A stretch of DNA of 21,817 bases. Source: Actinomycetes bacterium. Its GTDB lineage: Bacteria; Actinomycetota; Actinomycetes; Actinomycetales; Microbacteriaceae. Below the pieces are notes generated by a model. That model saw only the letters and a list, made by a program, of their open reading frames with translations. It was not told where the DNA came from and did no database searches. Below are positions 7,511-15,083 of this stretch, one piece after another; position 1 is the stretch's first letter; each line of letters begins with the position of its first letter. The DNA lies in contig JAEYAG010000055.1 of assembly GCA_023451265.1 (NCBI GenBank), positions 1-21,817 of the forward strand. The letters run 5' to 3'. The translations under genes and the position numbers were made by a program.

Positions 7511-8991
7511 GCAGCGAGCCCGACCTGATCGCCTCCACCCCGAGCGGGCGCCTGCGCGGCGCCCGCTCGGGCCCTGTCGACACCTGGCGCGGCATCCCGT
7601 TCGCTGCCCCGCCCACGGGACCGCTGCGGTTCCGGGCCCCACAACCGGCAGCCGCGTGGGACGGGATACGGGACGCGACCGCGTTCGGCCCCGCACCGAT
7701 CCAGCGGGTTGGTCTCGGTGCGGTCGAAGGGCAGATCAGCGAGGACGCGCTGACCGTCAACGTCACCCGGCGAGCGCGGACCGCTCCCGGCCTCAAACCG
7801 GTACTGGTGTTCCTCTACGGCGGATCGAACATCGGCGGTACCAGCTCATACCCCCTCTTCGGCGGGCTGCCCCTCCTCGCCACAGAAGACATCGTCTACG
7901 TCACCGGCACCTACCGAGTCGGACCGTTCGGCTTCATCGACTTCAGCCGCTACTCCACCCCGGCCCACCCCATCGACGGGAACCTCGGCCTGCGCGACCA
8001 GCTCGCGATCCTCCAGTGGGTCAAGCGCAACATCGCCGCGTTCGGCGGAGACCCGGACAACGTCACCCTCGCCGGCCAATCCGCCGGCGCGCTCGGCGTA
8101 ACCACACTCATGGCGACACCGGCTGCGGCAGGCCTCTTCCACGCAGCGATCGCCCAGTCCTCTCCCGTCGCATCCGTCACCGGACGCGAACGAGCCGACG
8201 CCCGCGCCCAAGCGGTGGTCGAAGCTCTCGGTGCTGACGAGAGCTCCGCCGCCCAGGCGCTGCGCGACGTCGACCCGTTCCGCCTGCTCGACGCGGCCGA
8301 CCAAGCACTCGCCGCCGAACAGATCGAACGACCCGGCATCCTCAGCTACGCCTCGACCATCGACGGAGACCTCCTCCCGGAACACCCGCTGGACGTGCTC
8401 TCCACCGGCCGAGGACACCCGGTGCCGCTGCTGATCGGCACGACCGACAACGAAGGCACCCTGTTCGCCCGGCTCACGAAGACCCCGCCCAGCGAGCAGG
8501 TCGAAGGGATGCTCCGCATCACAGCCGCCCCCGGCGCTGAAGAGCTGCGCACGGCATATGCGGGATACCCGAAACCGAAGGCGACCGCTATCAGCGGCGA
8601 CTTCCTCTTCTGGGCACCGAGCGTCGCCGCCGCTGAGGGGCACGCCCAGGTCGCACCAGTATGGATGTATCGCTACGACTACGCCACACCGCTGCTAAGA
8701 CTCTGGGGACTCGGCGCCACCCACGGCATGGACCTCATGGCCATCTTCGGCCCGGAGAACAGCGAACTCGGCCGCAAAGCCCACCTCCTCGGCGGCAAAC
8801 GCACCCTCCACGCCGTCAGCGCACGCACGCAACGGACCTGGCTGGACATGGTCATCACCCACAGGCCGTCTTGGGAGCCGTACCGTGACCCCACCCGGAC
8901 GACACTGCTCATCGACGCCGACACCCACACGGAGAACGACCCACGCAGCGCACGCCGCCGCGCCTGGCAGGCATTCCCGTTCTACCGGTGA
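7507..8991 (+). CDS. Type B carboxylesterase
   Basis: A 494-residue alpha/beta hydrolase of the carboxylesterase type B (pnbA-like) family, which hydrolyses carboxylic esters. Nucleophile elbow GQSAGA with Ser192, acid Glu316 (TDNEGTLF) and His406 (GATHGMDL) form the expected triad. The N-terminal signature (GRLRGARS...WRGIPFAAPPTGPLRFRAPQP) is standard. Two departures are notable: GQSAG instead of the usual GESAG, and the oxyanion-hole segment FLYGGSNIGGT where most members have HGGG or HGGA. No signal peptide is seen, so it is probably cytoplasmic. GTG 7507 overlaps the curA stop (GTGA), indicating coupled expression. A plausible role is cleaving an ester substrate handled by the same operon. 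Confidence 0.92.
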   Translation: MSSEPDLIASTPSGRLRGARSGPVDTWRGIPFAAPPTGPLRFRAPQPAAAWDGIRDATAFGPAPIQRVGLGAVEGQISEDALTVNVTRRARTAPGLKPVLVFLYGGSNIGGTSSYPLFGGLPLLATEDIVYVTGTYRVGPFGFIDFSRYSTPAHPIDGNLGLRDQLAILQWVKRNIAAFGGDPDNVTLAGQSAGALGVTTLMATPAAAGLFHAAIAQSSPVASVTGRERADARAQAVVEALGADESSAAQALRDVDPFRLLDAADQALAAEQIERPGILSYASTIDGDLLPEHPLDVLSTGRGHPVPLLIGTTDNEGTLFARLTKTPPSEQVEGMLRITAAPGAEELRTAYAGYPKPKATAISGDFLFWAPSVAAAEGHAQVAPVWMYRYDYATPLLRLWGLGATHGMDLMAIFGPENSELGRKAHLLGGKRTLHAVSARTQRTWLDMVITHRPSWEPYRDPTRTTLLIDADTHTENDPRSARRRAWQAFPFYR

Positions 8992-9225
8992 GCCACCCGT
9001 CACGCGTGGCCCGGAGTCGCGCTGGTGTGTCAGAGACCGTGCGAAGCTCTGGATGCTGAGCTCGGAATGTCATCTCAGCGGCGCGGGCGTGCGTCAGTCG
9101 GCGCCCGCAATCTCTCGTGGGGCAGCTGATGATCGGGTCCGTGGACATCGCCGAAGCTCCCCCGCAGCGAACCGGTGCCGGGACACGGTCCGGCGGGCCC
9201 TGGACCTTCGCCGGACCGTGCCTGG
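8992..9225. other. Intergenic region between convergent genes
   Basis: A 234-bp gap between the esterase and the minus-strand oxidoreductase. Apart from the hairpin at 9184-9220 I see no gene or family remnant in it. Confidence 0.5.
9184..9220. terminator. Strong hairpin terminator between convergent genes
   Basis: CACGGTCCGGCG (9184-9195) pairs perfectly over 12 bp with CGCCGGACCGTG (9209-9220) across a 13-nt loop. It ends 5 bp from the stop of the minus-strand oxidoreductase, so it is best placed to terminate that transcript and would also stop readthrough from the esterase. Confidence 0.8.
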
Positions 9226-10107
9226 TCAGGCCTGGTGGAGTCGGCGGAGTCCGTCGCGCAGCCGGGTGGTGGGGTGGCTGATGAGTCGGGCGAGGGCGCC
9301 GTCGGTGTAGGCGAGGCCGCCGTCGGCGATGCCGGCGTCGATGGCGGCGAGGATGCCGGCGACATCGGCGGGAAGGCCTGCGTCTCGGAGGGTCTTCTCA
9401 TGTTCAGCAGGCGTGAGGGGCGTGTAGGTGACGGGACGGCCGAGAACGTCGGTCATCGCAGCGGCGAGCTCGGTGTAGTTCCAGGCGATGTCGCCGCCGA
9501 GCTCGTAGACCTTCCCGAGGTGGCTGTCGTCGAGGAGGGTGACGGCGGCGGCCTCGGCGTAGTCGGCGCGACTGGCGGAGGCGACCTTGCCCTGCCCGGC
9601 GGAGGCGACCAGCAGCCCTGTTTGCGCGGCCTGGCCGAGGGTGGAGGCGTAGTTCTCGGTGTACCAGTTGTTGCGCAGGATCACAGCGGGGATGCCGGAG
9701 GCGGCGATGTCCTCCTCGGTGGCCTTGTGGTCGGCGGCGAGCACGAACGCACTGGTGGTGGCCTGGGTGACGCTGGTGTAGGCGATGCGCGAGACTCCGG
9801 TGGCCACGGCCGCATCGATGACCCGGCGGTGCTGGGCGACGCGATCACCGGGAGCCCCGGAGACCAGCATGACCGAAGCGACTCCGTCCAGGGCGGCGGT
9901 GATCGTATCGGGCCGGTCGTAGTCGAACGCGACGGTGCGGATGCCGGAGGCGGCGAGGTCGGCGACCTTCGCGGTGTCGCGGGCAGCGGCCACGATGTCG
10001 GAGGGGGCGGCGCCACGCGCCAGGAGCGCGTCGATGATGAGGCGTCCCAGGTGCCCGGAGGCGCCGGTGACGAGGACGGGTGGGGTGGGTGTCGTGGTGT
10101 TCGTCAT
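9226..10107 (-). CDS. NmrA/QOR2-like NAD(P)-dependent oxidoreductase
   Basis: A 293-residue atypical short-chain dehydrogenase with N-terminal Rossmann motif GASGHLG (residues 15-21). The layout matches NmrA-like quinone oxidoreductases of the QorB/YtfG type: D-Y-D-R-P after strand 3, YTSVTQ, an LRNNWYTENY segment and a YELGGD stretch before the substrate-side helices. Such enzymes reduce quinones or sense NADP; the exact activity here is not known. ATG 10107 was chosen because upstream codons in frame lie inside an operator-like repeat. Its promoter region (10113-10137) carries inverted CAAACTA boxes also found at padC, so it is probably controlled by the adjacent MarR protein encoded just upstream on the same strand. 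Confidence 0.88.
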   Translation of the reverse strand: MTNTTTPTPPVLVTGASGHLGRLIIDALLARGAAPSDIVAAARDTAKVADLAASGIRTVAFDYDRPDTITAALDGVASVMLVSGAPGDRVAQHRRVIDAAVATGVSRIAYTSVTQATTSAFVLAADHKATEEDIAASGIPAVILRNNWYTENYASTLGQAAQTGLLVASAGQGKVASASRADYAEAAAVTLLDDSHLGKVYELGGDIAWNYTELAAAMTDVLGRPVTYTPLTPAEHEKTLRDAGLPADVAGILAAIDAGIADGGLAYTDGALARLISHPTTRLRDGLRRLHQA

Positions 10108-10112
10108 GACTC

Positions 10113-10137
10113 TAGTTTGGCACAAACTATGTTTGTG
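10113..10137. promoter_or_regulatory. Putative MarR operator at the oxidoreductase promoter
   Basis: Two overlapping perfect inverted repeats: TAGTTTG-gca-CAAACTA (10113-10129) and CACAAAC-tat-GTTTGTG (10121-10137). They begin 5 bp upstream of the minus-strand start codon at 10107, where a repressor would block transcription. The CAAACTA core recurs twice at the padC promoter. Confidence 0.7.
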
Positions 10138-10171
10138 TGCAACCTATATTCACGAGGTGACGGGTCGCGCG

Positions 10172-10630
10172 TTACTCGGTCGTGCGGAGGACCTCGACGA
10201 GGTGCCGCAGCGCGGGAAGTGCGTTCTCGATCGTTTCGCGTTCGGCTGCGGGCATCGCCGCCAGCGCCCGGTCGATGGTGCCCGAGGTGGAGGCGTCGTA
10301 GCGGTCGAGCAGGTCTCGGGCGGCAGCGGTGATGTGGACGGCGACGCGCCTCTGGTCTTCGCCGCCGCCGCGGGCGCGGGCGACGAGCCCGCGCTTGTCC
10401 ATCGTGCGCAGCAGGTTGCTCAGAGTGGAGGAGGTCACTCCCACGCGCCTGGAGAGCTCCACTGTGCCCTGCGGGCCGCCCTCCACCAGTGCGCGCAGCA
10501 CCTCGACCTGGGCGTTGGGCAGATCGGGCAGGCTCTCCTCGGTGCGGGCGATGCGCAGGAGGGAGCGTTGTAGGGGCCGGAGCAGCCCACTGAGGACCAG
10601 TCCGGGAGAGTCCGTGTCGTTGTTCGCCAT
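10172..10630 (-). CDS. MarR-family transcriptional regulator
   Basis: A 152-residue winged-helix regulator. The centre holds the MarR DNA-binding region: LPNAQVEVLRALVEGGPQG, helix-turn-helix VELSRRVGVTSSTLSNLLRTMDKRGLV, and wing ARARGGGEDQRRVAVHIT with the family D-x-R-R motif. Flanking helices form the dimer interface. ATG 10630 is preferred over an in-frame TTG at 10648. It lies between padC (divergent, 61 bp away) and the NmrA-like gene (same strand, 64 bp downstream). MarR proteins regulating phenolic-acid and quinone genes are well known, and shared CAAACTA repeats in both flanking promoters make it the likely regulator of both and of itself. Confidence 0.92.
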   Translation of the reverse strand: MANNDTDSPGLVLSGLLRPLQRSLLRIARTEESLPDLPNAQVEVLRALVEGGPQGTVELSRRVGVTSSTLSNLLRTMDKRGLVARARGGGEDQRRVAVHITAAARDLLDRYDASTSGTIDRALAAMPAAERETIENALPALRHLVEVLRTTE

Positions 10631-10655
10631 CTCATCATTCTGTCTCAAGACCGGG

Positions 10656-10691
10656 TTGTGAACAAACTAGATGTGTGTCAAACTATGTTGC
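10656..10691 (+). promoter_or_regulatory. padC promoter with repeated CAAACTA boxes
   Basis: Direct repeats of CAAACTA lie at 10663-10669 and 10679-10685, 16 bp apart. A TTGTGA (10656-10661) resembles a -35 element, and AACTAT or TATGTT near 10681-10689 could serve as -10. The second box reaches to within 6 bp of the padC ATG, leaving no room for a normal ribosome binding site. Confidence 0.5.
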
Positions 10692-11177
10692 ATGACGAAG
10701 ACACAGAGCGCGGCAGACCTCACGGGCGTCCTCGGACACCGCTTCATCTACACCTACGACAACGGCTGGAAGTACGAGCTGTATGTCAAGAACGCCACCA
10801 CCATCGACTACCGCATCCACTCCGGCATGGTCGGCGGACGCTGGGTGCGCGATCAGGAAGTCGACCTGGTCCGCCTCGCCGACGACTGCTTCAAGATCTC
10901 CTGGCACGAGCCCACCGGCACCTCCGTCGTCGTGGACATCATGCCCGGCCAGGCCCGCCTGCACGGGGTGATCTTCTTCCCCCACTGGGTCCAGGAGCAC
11001 CCCGAGCGCACCGTCCTGTTCCAGAACGACCACCTCGACCAGATGCGCGCCTACCGCGACGCCGGACCCACCTACCCCCTCCTGGTCGTCCCCGAGTTCG
11101 CCACCATTACCACCGACGACTACGTCGGCGTCGACAACCAGACCGTCATCGACCGACCCGCGACGCCCGAGGCTTGA
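10692..11177 (+). CDS. padC: Phenolic acid decarboxylase
   Basis: A 161-residue non-oxidative hydroxycinnamate decarboxylase, converting ferulic, p-coumaric or caffeic acid to 4-vinylphenols plus CO2 without a cofactor; cytoplasmic, lipocalin-like beta barrel. Family signatures are nearly continuous: FIYTYDNGWKYELYVKN, DYRIHSGMVGGRWVRDQEV, HGVIFFPHWV and VVPEFA. Residues corresponding to the Bacillus catalytic set are all present with a +9 offset: Tyr20, Tyr22, Tyr28, Arg50 and Glu73. Length matches the family (about 160-170). ATG 10692 gives the family N-terminus; it has no visible ribosome binding site, so the mRNA may be leaderless. An in-frame ATG at 10671 would add seven residues inside the operator. 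It is divergent from the marR gene that likely represses it. Confidence 0.95.
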   Translation: MTKTQSAADLTGVLGHRFIYTYDNGWKYELYVKNATTIDYRIHSGMVGGRWVRDQEVDLVRLADDCFKISWHEPTGTSVVVDIMPGQARLHGVIFFPHWVQEHPERTVLFQNDHLDQMRAYRDAGPTYPLLVVPEFATITTDDYVGVDNQTVIDRPATPEA

Positions 11178-11376
11178 CCACTTGCCACAACGAGGCGGGC
11201 GGCGTGCCGCACAGCGCAGCTCACGCCCGTCCGTGTCGGCCTGGCTCCGGCGTAGGCGGCAGTCTCTCGACCGGATCAGCCGTTGGAAACGGTCGACATC
11301 GGTTCCGCTGCTCACCGTCGGGCCTTCGCTCCCCGATCGGGACGACGGTACCTTGACGGGTGAACCTGACTCGGGT

Positions 11377-11650
11377 CTGATAACGGCAATCGAGTCGACC
11401 CGTACCCTCCCGACCAGTCGAGCAGTGTTCAGCAAAGCCAAGATCATGCACGTTATGGACGGGGTCGTCGAGGTAGAGACGGAGAAGGACGCACGCCTCC
11501 TCACACCTGGCGCGTCGTTTGCGGTCGGTGGAGTCGCTGGTGCCTCCTGCGGCCGCGGACGGCGGTGCGGATGTGACGATCTACGCCGACGAGAGCTTCC
11601 TGCGTGCGCAGATGGGCTGGTTCCTTCCCGACCGGACAAGGGTGCAGCGA
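11377..11650 (+). pseudogene. AraC-type regulator, frameshifted 5' fragment
   Basis: This stretch is a diverged duplicate of the first 276 bp of the intact AraC-family gene at 11937. Parallel residues include AIESTRTLPT, RAVFS-AKI-HV, VEVET, LLTPG, then YADESFLRAQMGW and LPDRTRVQR. The start codon position is CTG instead of GTG. A net loss of 2 nt around 11520-11580 shifts the frame between the LLTPGASFAVGG part and the IYADESFLR part. The copy ends abruptly after the RVQR codons, where MFS-derived sequence begins. The helix-turn-helix half is absent, so it is non-functional. Confidence 0.8.
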
Positions 11651-11940
11651 CACTGGCCGGTGCAGCCCAGGGCCTCGGCCAGCTCGCAGGACTCACGCTG
11701 ATCGCCACCAACGTGCCGAGCATCCGGCGCGCCGAAGCGAACGCAGCAGCACTCAACATCGCTGGATACGTTCCCGCAGCCATCCTTCCCGTCGCCACCG
11801 GCTACCTCATCGACGTTGCCGGGCTCACCGCCGCCGTCAGCATGTTCGCCACGATCCTCGCAATCGCGTCGCTTACCGCACTGGTCGGCGTCCGATGGAG
11901 CACACGGACAACGGCAAGAACCCAACGACTAACCGTGTGA
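11651..11940 (+). pseudogene. MFS transporter, 3' fragment
   Basis: About 96 codons encoding the end of a 12-helix major facilitator protein: LAGAAQGLGQLAGLTLIATNV, then SIRRAEANAAALNIAGYVPAAILPVATGYLIDVAG, and the last hydrophobic helix with a short polar tail. The amino-terminal three quarters is missing; the piece is joined to the araC fragment without a start of its own. An open frame from 11182 to 11940 runs through both pieces and would look like one 252-residue gene, but it is chimeric. Its TGA stop overlaps the GTG start of the intact araC gene by 4 bp, the relic of an MFS-araC operon. It seems to be a different MFS subfamily from the fragment at the window start. Confidence 0.75.
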
Positions 11941-12887
11941 TCCGCGCCATCGAGTCCACCCGCACCCTCCCGACCAATCGAGCCGTATTCAGCGACGCGA
12001 AGATCGTGCACGTCCTCGAAGGGTCCGCCGAGGTCGAGACGGCCGACGGCGCGCTCTTGCTCACGCCTGGGGGCTCGCTGGCGATCGGGCCGGATCGCTG
12101 GTGCCTGATGAGGCCGCGATCGGAAACGCGGCTGTGGACGGTCTACGCCGACGAGAGCTTCCTGCGCGCGCAGATGGGATGGCTTCTGCCCGACAGGACC
12201 AGGGTGCAGCGAGGCTTTCATCCCGATGATTGGGACGGCAGCCCGCTGCTGCTCAGCCCGGGCGTGTCGACGCTACGGCTTGTCGAACCGCTGTGGCGGC
12301 AGATGAGCGTCCTCCACGACGGCACGCACGCGCCGGAGGTCGCCGCCGCCCGCACCATCGAACTGTTCGCGCGGTGGGTCGGCATCGTCGCACCGACCTT
12401 CCTCACGCCAGAGGTCGCGACCGTCCGCGTCGATCTTGCGGAATCGACGTTGCGACGGATCCGCGGACGACTCACCGACACCGCCACCCTCGGCCATCTT
12501 GGGCGCGCCGTCCGGCTGCTCAGGGAGCGGATGAACGAGCCGTGGACAGTGGCTGCCCTGGCCGAGGAAGTGGCGCTGTCGCGCGCGCACCTGACCCGCC
12601 TGTTCGCCCTCCGCACCGGGATCGCCCCGATCCGCTTCCTCACCGAGGTCAGGCTGACGGAGTTCACCCGGCTGATCGAGGAGACCGAGCTGTCCGTGGC
12701 CCACGCCGCACACACAGTGGGCTGGATCGACCCACGGATAGCCTCGTCATGGTTCTGCCGGCGATTCGGCGTCACGCCATCGCAGTACCGCCTCAACCCT
12801 CACCCGCATCGCATCGACGGCGACGACTGCGACCGATGCACAGCACCCAGGTCCGGCAGACGGGGCAGCCGTCCACTCGGCACCTGA
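11937..12887 (+). CDS. AraC-family transcriptional regulator
   Basis: A 316-residue regulator. The N-terminal half looks like a cupin-type effector/dimerisation domain (SAEVETADGALLLTPGGSLAIGP...TRLWTVYADESFLRAQMGW). The C-terminal HTH_18 region (about residues 200-285) has two helix-turn-helix units: WTVAALAEEVALSRAHLTRLFALRTGIAP, and ELSVAHAAHTVGWIDPRIASSWFCRRFGVTPSQYR, the AraC signature. GTG 11937 is chosen because it forms a GTGA overlap with the stop of the upstream MFS fragment and aligns with the start of the duplicated copy; ATG 11895 in the same frame is an alternative. It presumably once controlled the adjoining transporter, now destroyed, so its present target is unknown. The last 40 or so residues are basic and not part of the family. 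Confidence 0.88.
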   Translation: MIRAIESTRTLPTNRAVFSDAKIVHVLEGSAEVETADGALLLTPGGSLAIGPDRWCLMRPRSETRLWTVYADESFLRAQMGWLLPDRTRVQRGFHPDDWDGSPLLLSPGVSTLRLVEPLWRQMSVLHDGTHAPEVAAARTIELFARWVGIVAPTFLTPEVATVRVDLAESTLRRIRGRLTDTATLGHLGRAVRLLRERMNEPWTVAALAEEVALSRAHLTRLFALRTGIAPIRFLTEVRLTEFTRLIEETELSVAHAAHTVGWIDPRIASSWFCRRFGVTPSQYRLNPHPHRIDGDDCDRCTAPRSGRRGSRPLGT

Positions 12888-13101
12888 CGCGCGATTCTCG
12901 TCGTGTGGCTCGGGCTTCTCCTCGTTCCTCGACCGTGAAGCGCGCGGCAGGTACACCGGATGGGACACGTCGGGTTCATCGGAGCCTGACGGTCGCCACC
13001 CACTCGTTCCGTCCGTCTCGCCTCCTGATCCTCCCGGCGCACCTCATGGTCGCAAGGGCCACCGGCACATGCCTCCGGCCCTCACCGGGAGGAGGTCGAT
13101 C
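12888..13101. other. Junction between accessory genes and transfer operon
   Basis: A 214-bp gap that should hold the promoter of the transfer operon. I could not recognise an attachment site, integrase remnant or terminator. A CCTCCCGG at 13030-13037 is complementary to CCGGGAGG over the ardC ribosome binding site (13085-13092). Confidence 0.4.
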
Positions 13102-14175
13102 ATGGCGACGGACGAGGAGGCCCGCGCGGCGCGGGACGCGAAGCTCGATGAGCTGCACGCGCGGCTTGCTGGGGCCGTCGAGCGGTTGGTGTCCGGTGAT
13201 GACTGGCGGCGTGCGCTGGAGTTTGCCGCCAGGTTCCGGTCGCGGTCGTTCGGGAACACGCTGCTGATCTGGTCGCAGCATCTCGACGCCTACGAGAAGG
13301 GGCGCGTCCCAGACCCGGAGCCGTCCTACGTCGCCGGGTACAAGCAATGGCAGTCCCTCGGCCGTCAGGTCGCCAAGGGGCAGCCCGGCTACATGATCTT
13401 CGCCCCGGTGACGGGCCGGTTCGCGTCCTCGACGCCGCAGGATGCGGAGTCCTGGCGGCGGCTCGGCCGGTTCGAGAAGCCGAAGCCGGGCGAGGCGGTG
13501 CGCTCGCGGATGATCGCCGCGAAGCCGGCCTACGTCTGGGACGCCTCGCAGACGACGGGCGATCCGCTCCCCGAGCGCCCGGTGCCCCGGCTGGTGGAAG
13601 GCGAGGCACCGGCCGGGCTGTGGGGCGGCTTGGCGGCGCTGGTCGAGGCGGACGGCTATCGGGTGCTGCGGGTGGAGCACGAGGGCATGATCCGCGGCGC
13701 GAACGGCCTGACCGACTTCGCCGCGCGCACGGTCGCGGTGCGGACGAACATGGACCCGGCCGCACAGGTGAAGACCCTCGCGCACGAGCTCGGCCACGTC
13801 CGCCTGCACGGCCCCGACAACCCCGATTGGGCCAAGCACCGCGGAATCGGGGAGGTCGAGGCCGAGTCGGTCGCTCTGATGATCGGTGCCGCGCACGGCA
13901 TGGACACCAGCTCCTACTCCGTCTCCTACGTCTCCGGCTGGGCCGGCACGGTTAAGGACAAGGAGCCCGCCGAGGTCGTGCAAGCCACCGGGGAGCGGGC
14001 GCGGAAGACCGCCGCCTTGATCCTCGACGCGCTCGACACCGTGCAACTCGGATCGGGCGACCCGCCCGGTCTGACCCGAGACGCCGCGCCCTGGCCGCGC
14101 GCGGAGCGGACCCCGCCGGCGCCCGTCGATCAGCGCGCCGCGCCTGCTGCCGCCGTCGCGGTGAGGAGCCTGTGA
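13102..14175 (+). CDS. ArdC-like antirestriction / ssDNA-binding metalloprotein
   Basis: A 357-residue protein with the ArdC architecture. The N-terminal ssDNA-binding domain carries SFGNTLLIWSQ and GYKQWQSLGRQVAKGQPGYMIFAPV. The C-terminal metallopeptidase-like domain has a zinc motif HELGH at 228-232 (TLAHELGHVRLH), followed by the downstream glutamate region GEVEAESVALMIGAAHG. ArdC proteins of conjugative plasmids coat incoming single-stranded DNA and protect it from restriction; whether this one cleaves proteins is unknown. A strong GGGAGGAGG ribosome binding site (13087-13095) fixes ATG 13102. A proline/alanine-rich tail follows the catalytic domain. It is the first gene of the transfer operon and overlaps the primase gene by one base (TGATG), as expected for an early leading-region function. 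Confidence 0.85.
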   Translation: MATDEEARAARDAKLDELHARLAGAVERLVSGDDWRRALEFAARFRSRSFGNTLLIWSQHLDAYEKGRVPDPEPSYVAGYKQWQSLGRQVAKGQPGYMIFAPVTGRFASSTPQDAESWRRLGRFEKPKPGEAVRSRMIAAKPAYVWDASQTTGDPLPERPVPRLVEGEAPAGLWGGLAALVEADGYRVLRVEHEGMIRGANGLTDFAARTVAVRTNMDPAAQVKTLAHELGHVRLHGPDNPDWAKHRGIGEVEAESVALMIGAAHGMDTSSYSVSYVSGWAGTVKDKEPAEVVQATGERARKTAALILDALDTVQLGSGDPPGLTRDAAPWPRAERTPPAPVDQRAAPAAAVAVRSL

Positions 14176-15083
14176 TGAACCCCTGGCGCCTGTTCGCGGC
14201 CGTCGCGCCGTTGCCGCTGCCGCTGGCGGCGGCCCGGTTCGTCGTCGCCGGGGTGCCGATCTTCCCGTGCGTGCCGGGCGGGAAGCGGCCGCTGGTGGAG
14301 CACGGCTTCCATGAGGCAACGGCCGACCCCCGGCAGGTGCAGGCGTGGTGGAAGCGGTGGCCGGCCGCGAACATCGGGATGCCGACCGGCCCGGCGTCGG
14401 GCTGGGATGTCGTCGACGTCGACGCCAAAGGCTCAGATGCCGGGTTCGCCTCGTTCGACCGCGCCCGCCATGCCGGGCTGGTGACCGGGTGGGCGACGCT
14501 CGTGCACAGCGCCTCCGGCGGGATGCACGCCTACTACCCGGCCGATCCCGGCCGCCCGCAACCGTCCTGGCAGGCGGCGAAAGCACAGGTGGACTTCCGA
14601 GGTGCCGGCGGATACATCATCGTCCCGCCCTCGATCATCCGATCCGGCAGCGAGGTCGTCGGCTCCTACGGGCTCCTGCACAGCGCCGAGCCCGAAGTTC
14701 GCCCTGTCGATGCGGCCGCGCTGCGGAACTTCCTCGACCCGCGCCCAGCCCCGTCCTTCCGCCGCACCGGCGCCGAGTCTCGGGCGCAGGACGCGGAGCG
14801 CCTGGCTGGATGGGTCGCCGCGCTCGGGGAGGGCGAGCGCAACCGGGGCTTGTTCTGGGCCGCGTGCCGTCTCGCGGAGGCCGGCGCGTCCCCGTCGTCG
14901 GCGCTGGATGCGCTGGGGCCGGCGGCCGAGCACGCGGGCCTTCCGCCGCGGGAGGTGTTCGTGACGATCCGCTCCGCCTACCGCGCGGTCGGCACCGCAC
15001 CCGCACGCCCGCAGAGCACCGCACCGAGGCAGACGGAGCCGCCCCGCCGGGCGGCGGGGGTCAGAAGCCAGGTGCTCTCGTGA
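14175..15083 (+). CDS. Bifunctional DNA primase/polymerase (AEP prim-pol)
   Basis: A 302-residue archaeo-eukaryotic primase-polymerase domain protein. Visible motifs are the N-terminal GVPIFPCVPGGKRPL (the P-x-x-GKxP pattern), ATADPRQVQAWWKRWPAANIGMPTG, the acidic metal-binding motif WDVVDVD (Asp78, Asp81, Asp83), SGGMHAYY with His119, and VDFRGAGGYIIVPPS. A helical tail follows (GERNRGLFWAACRLAEAG), as in phage and mobile-element prim-pols. No helicase domain is fused, so it is the short form. It probably primes complementary-strand synthesis or replication of the element. ATG 14175 has GAGGAG 6 nt upstream; GTG 14172 is the alternative. The stop overlaps the next start (GTGA), so the genes are coupled. 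Confidence 0.88.
   Translation: MNPWRLFAAVAPLPLPLAAARFVVAGVPIFPCVPGGKRPLVEHGFHEATADPRQVQAWWKRWPAANIGMPTGPASGWDVVDVDAKGSDAGFASFDRARHAGLVTGWATLVHSASGGMHAYYPADPGRPQPSWQAAKAQVDFRGAGGYIIVPPSIIRSGSEVVGSYGLLHSAEPEVRPVDAAALRNFLDPRPAPSFRRTGAESRAQDAERLAGWVAALGEGERNRGLFWAACRLAEAGASPSSALDALGPAAEHAGLPPREVFVTIRSAYRAVGTAPARPQSTAPRQTEPPRRAAGVRSQVLS

Noticed and set aside
6152..7696. Large minus-strand open frame across DUF1304 and curA
   Set aside because: Spans two well-supported plus-strand genes and has only shadow-type composition.
11182..11940. A single 252-residue gene downstream of padC
   Set aside because: The frame is made of non-coding DNA, a frameshifted araC fragment and the end of an MFS gene; it is a chimera, not one gene.
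12928..12948. Similarity of the region near 12928 to 2294-2314 (CCTCGACCGTGAA followed by GCGCG), as possible att repeats
   Set aside because: About 13 identical bases are expected by chance in a GC-rich window of this size.
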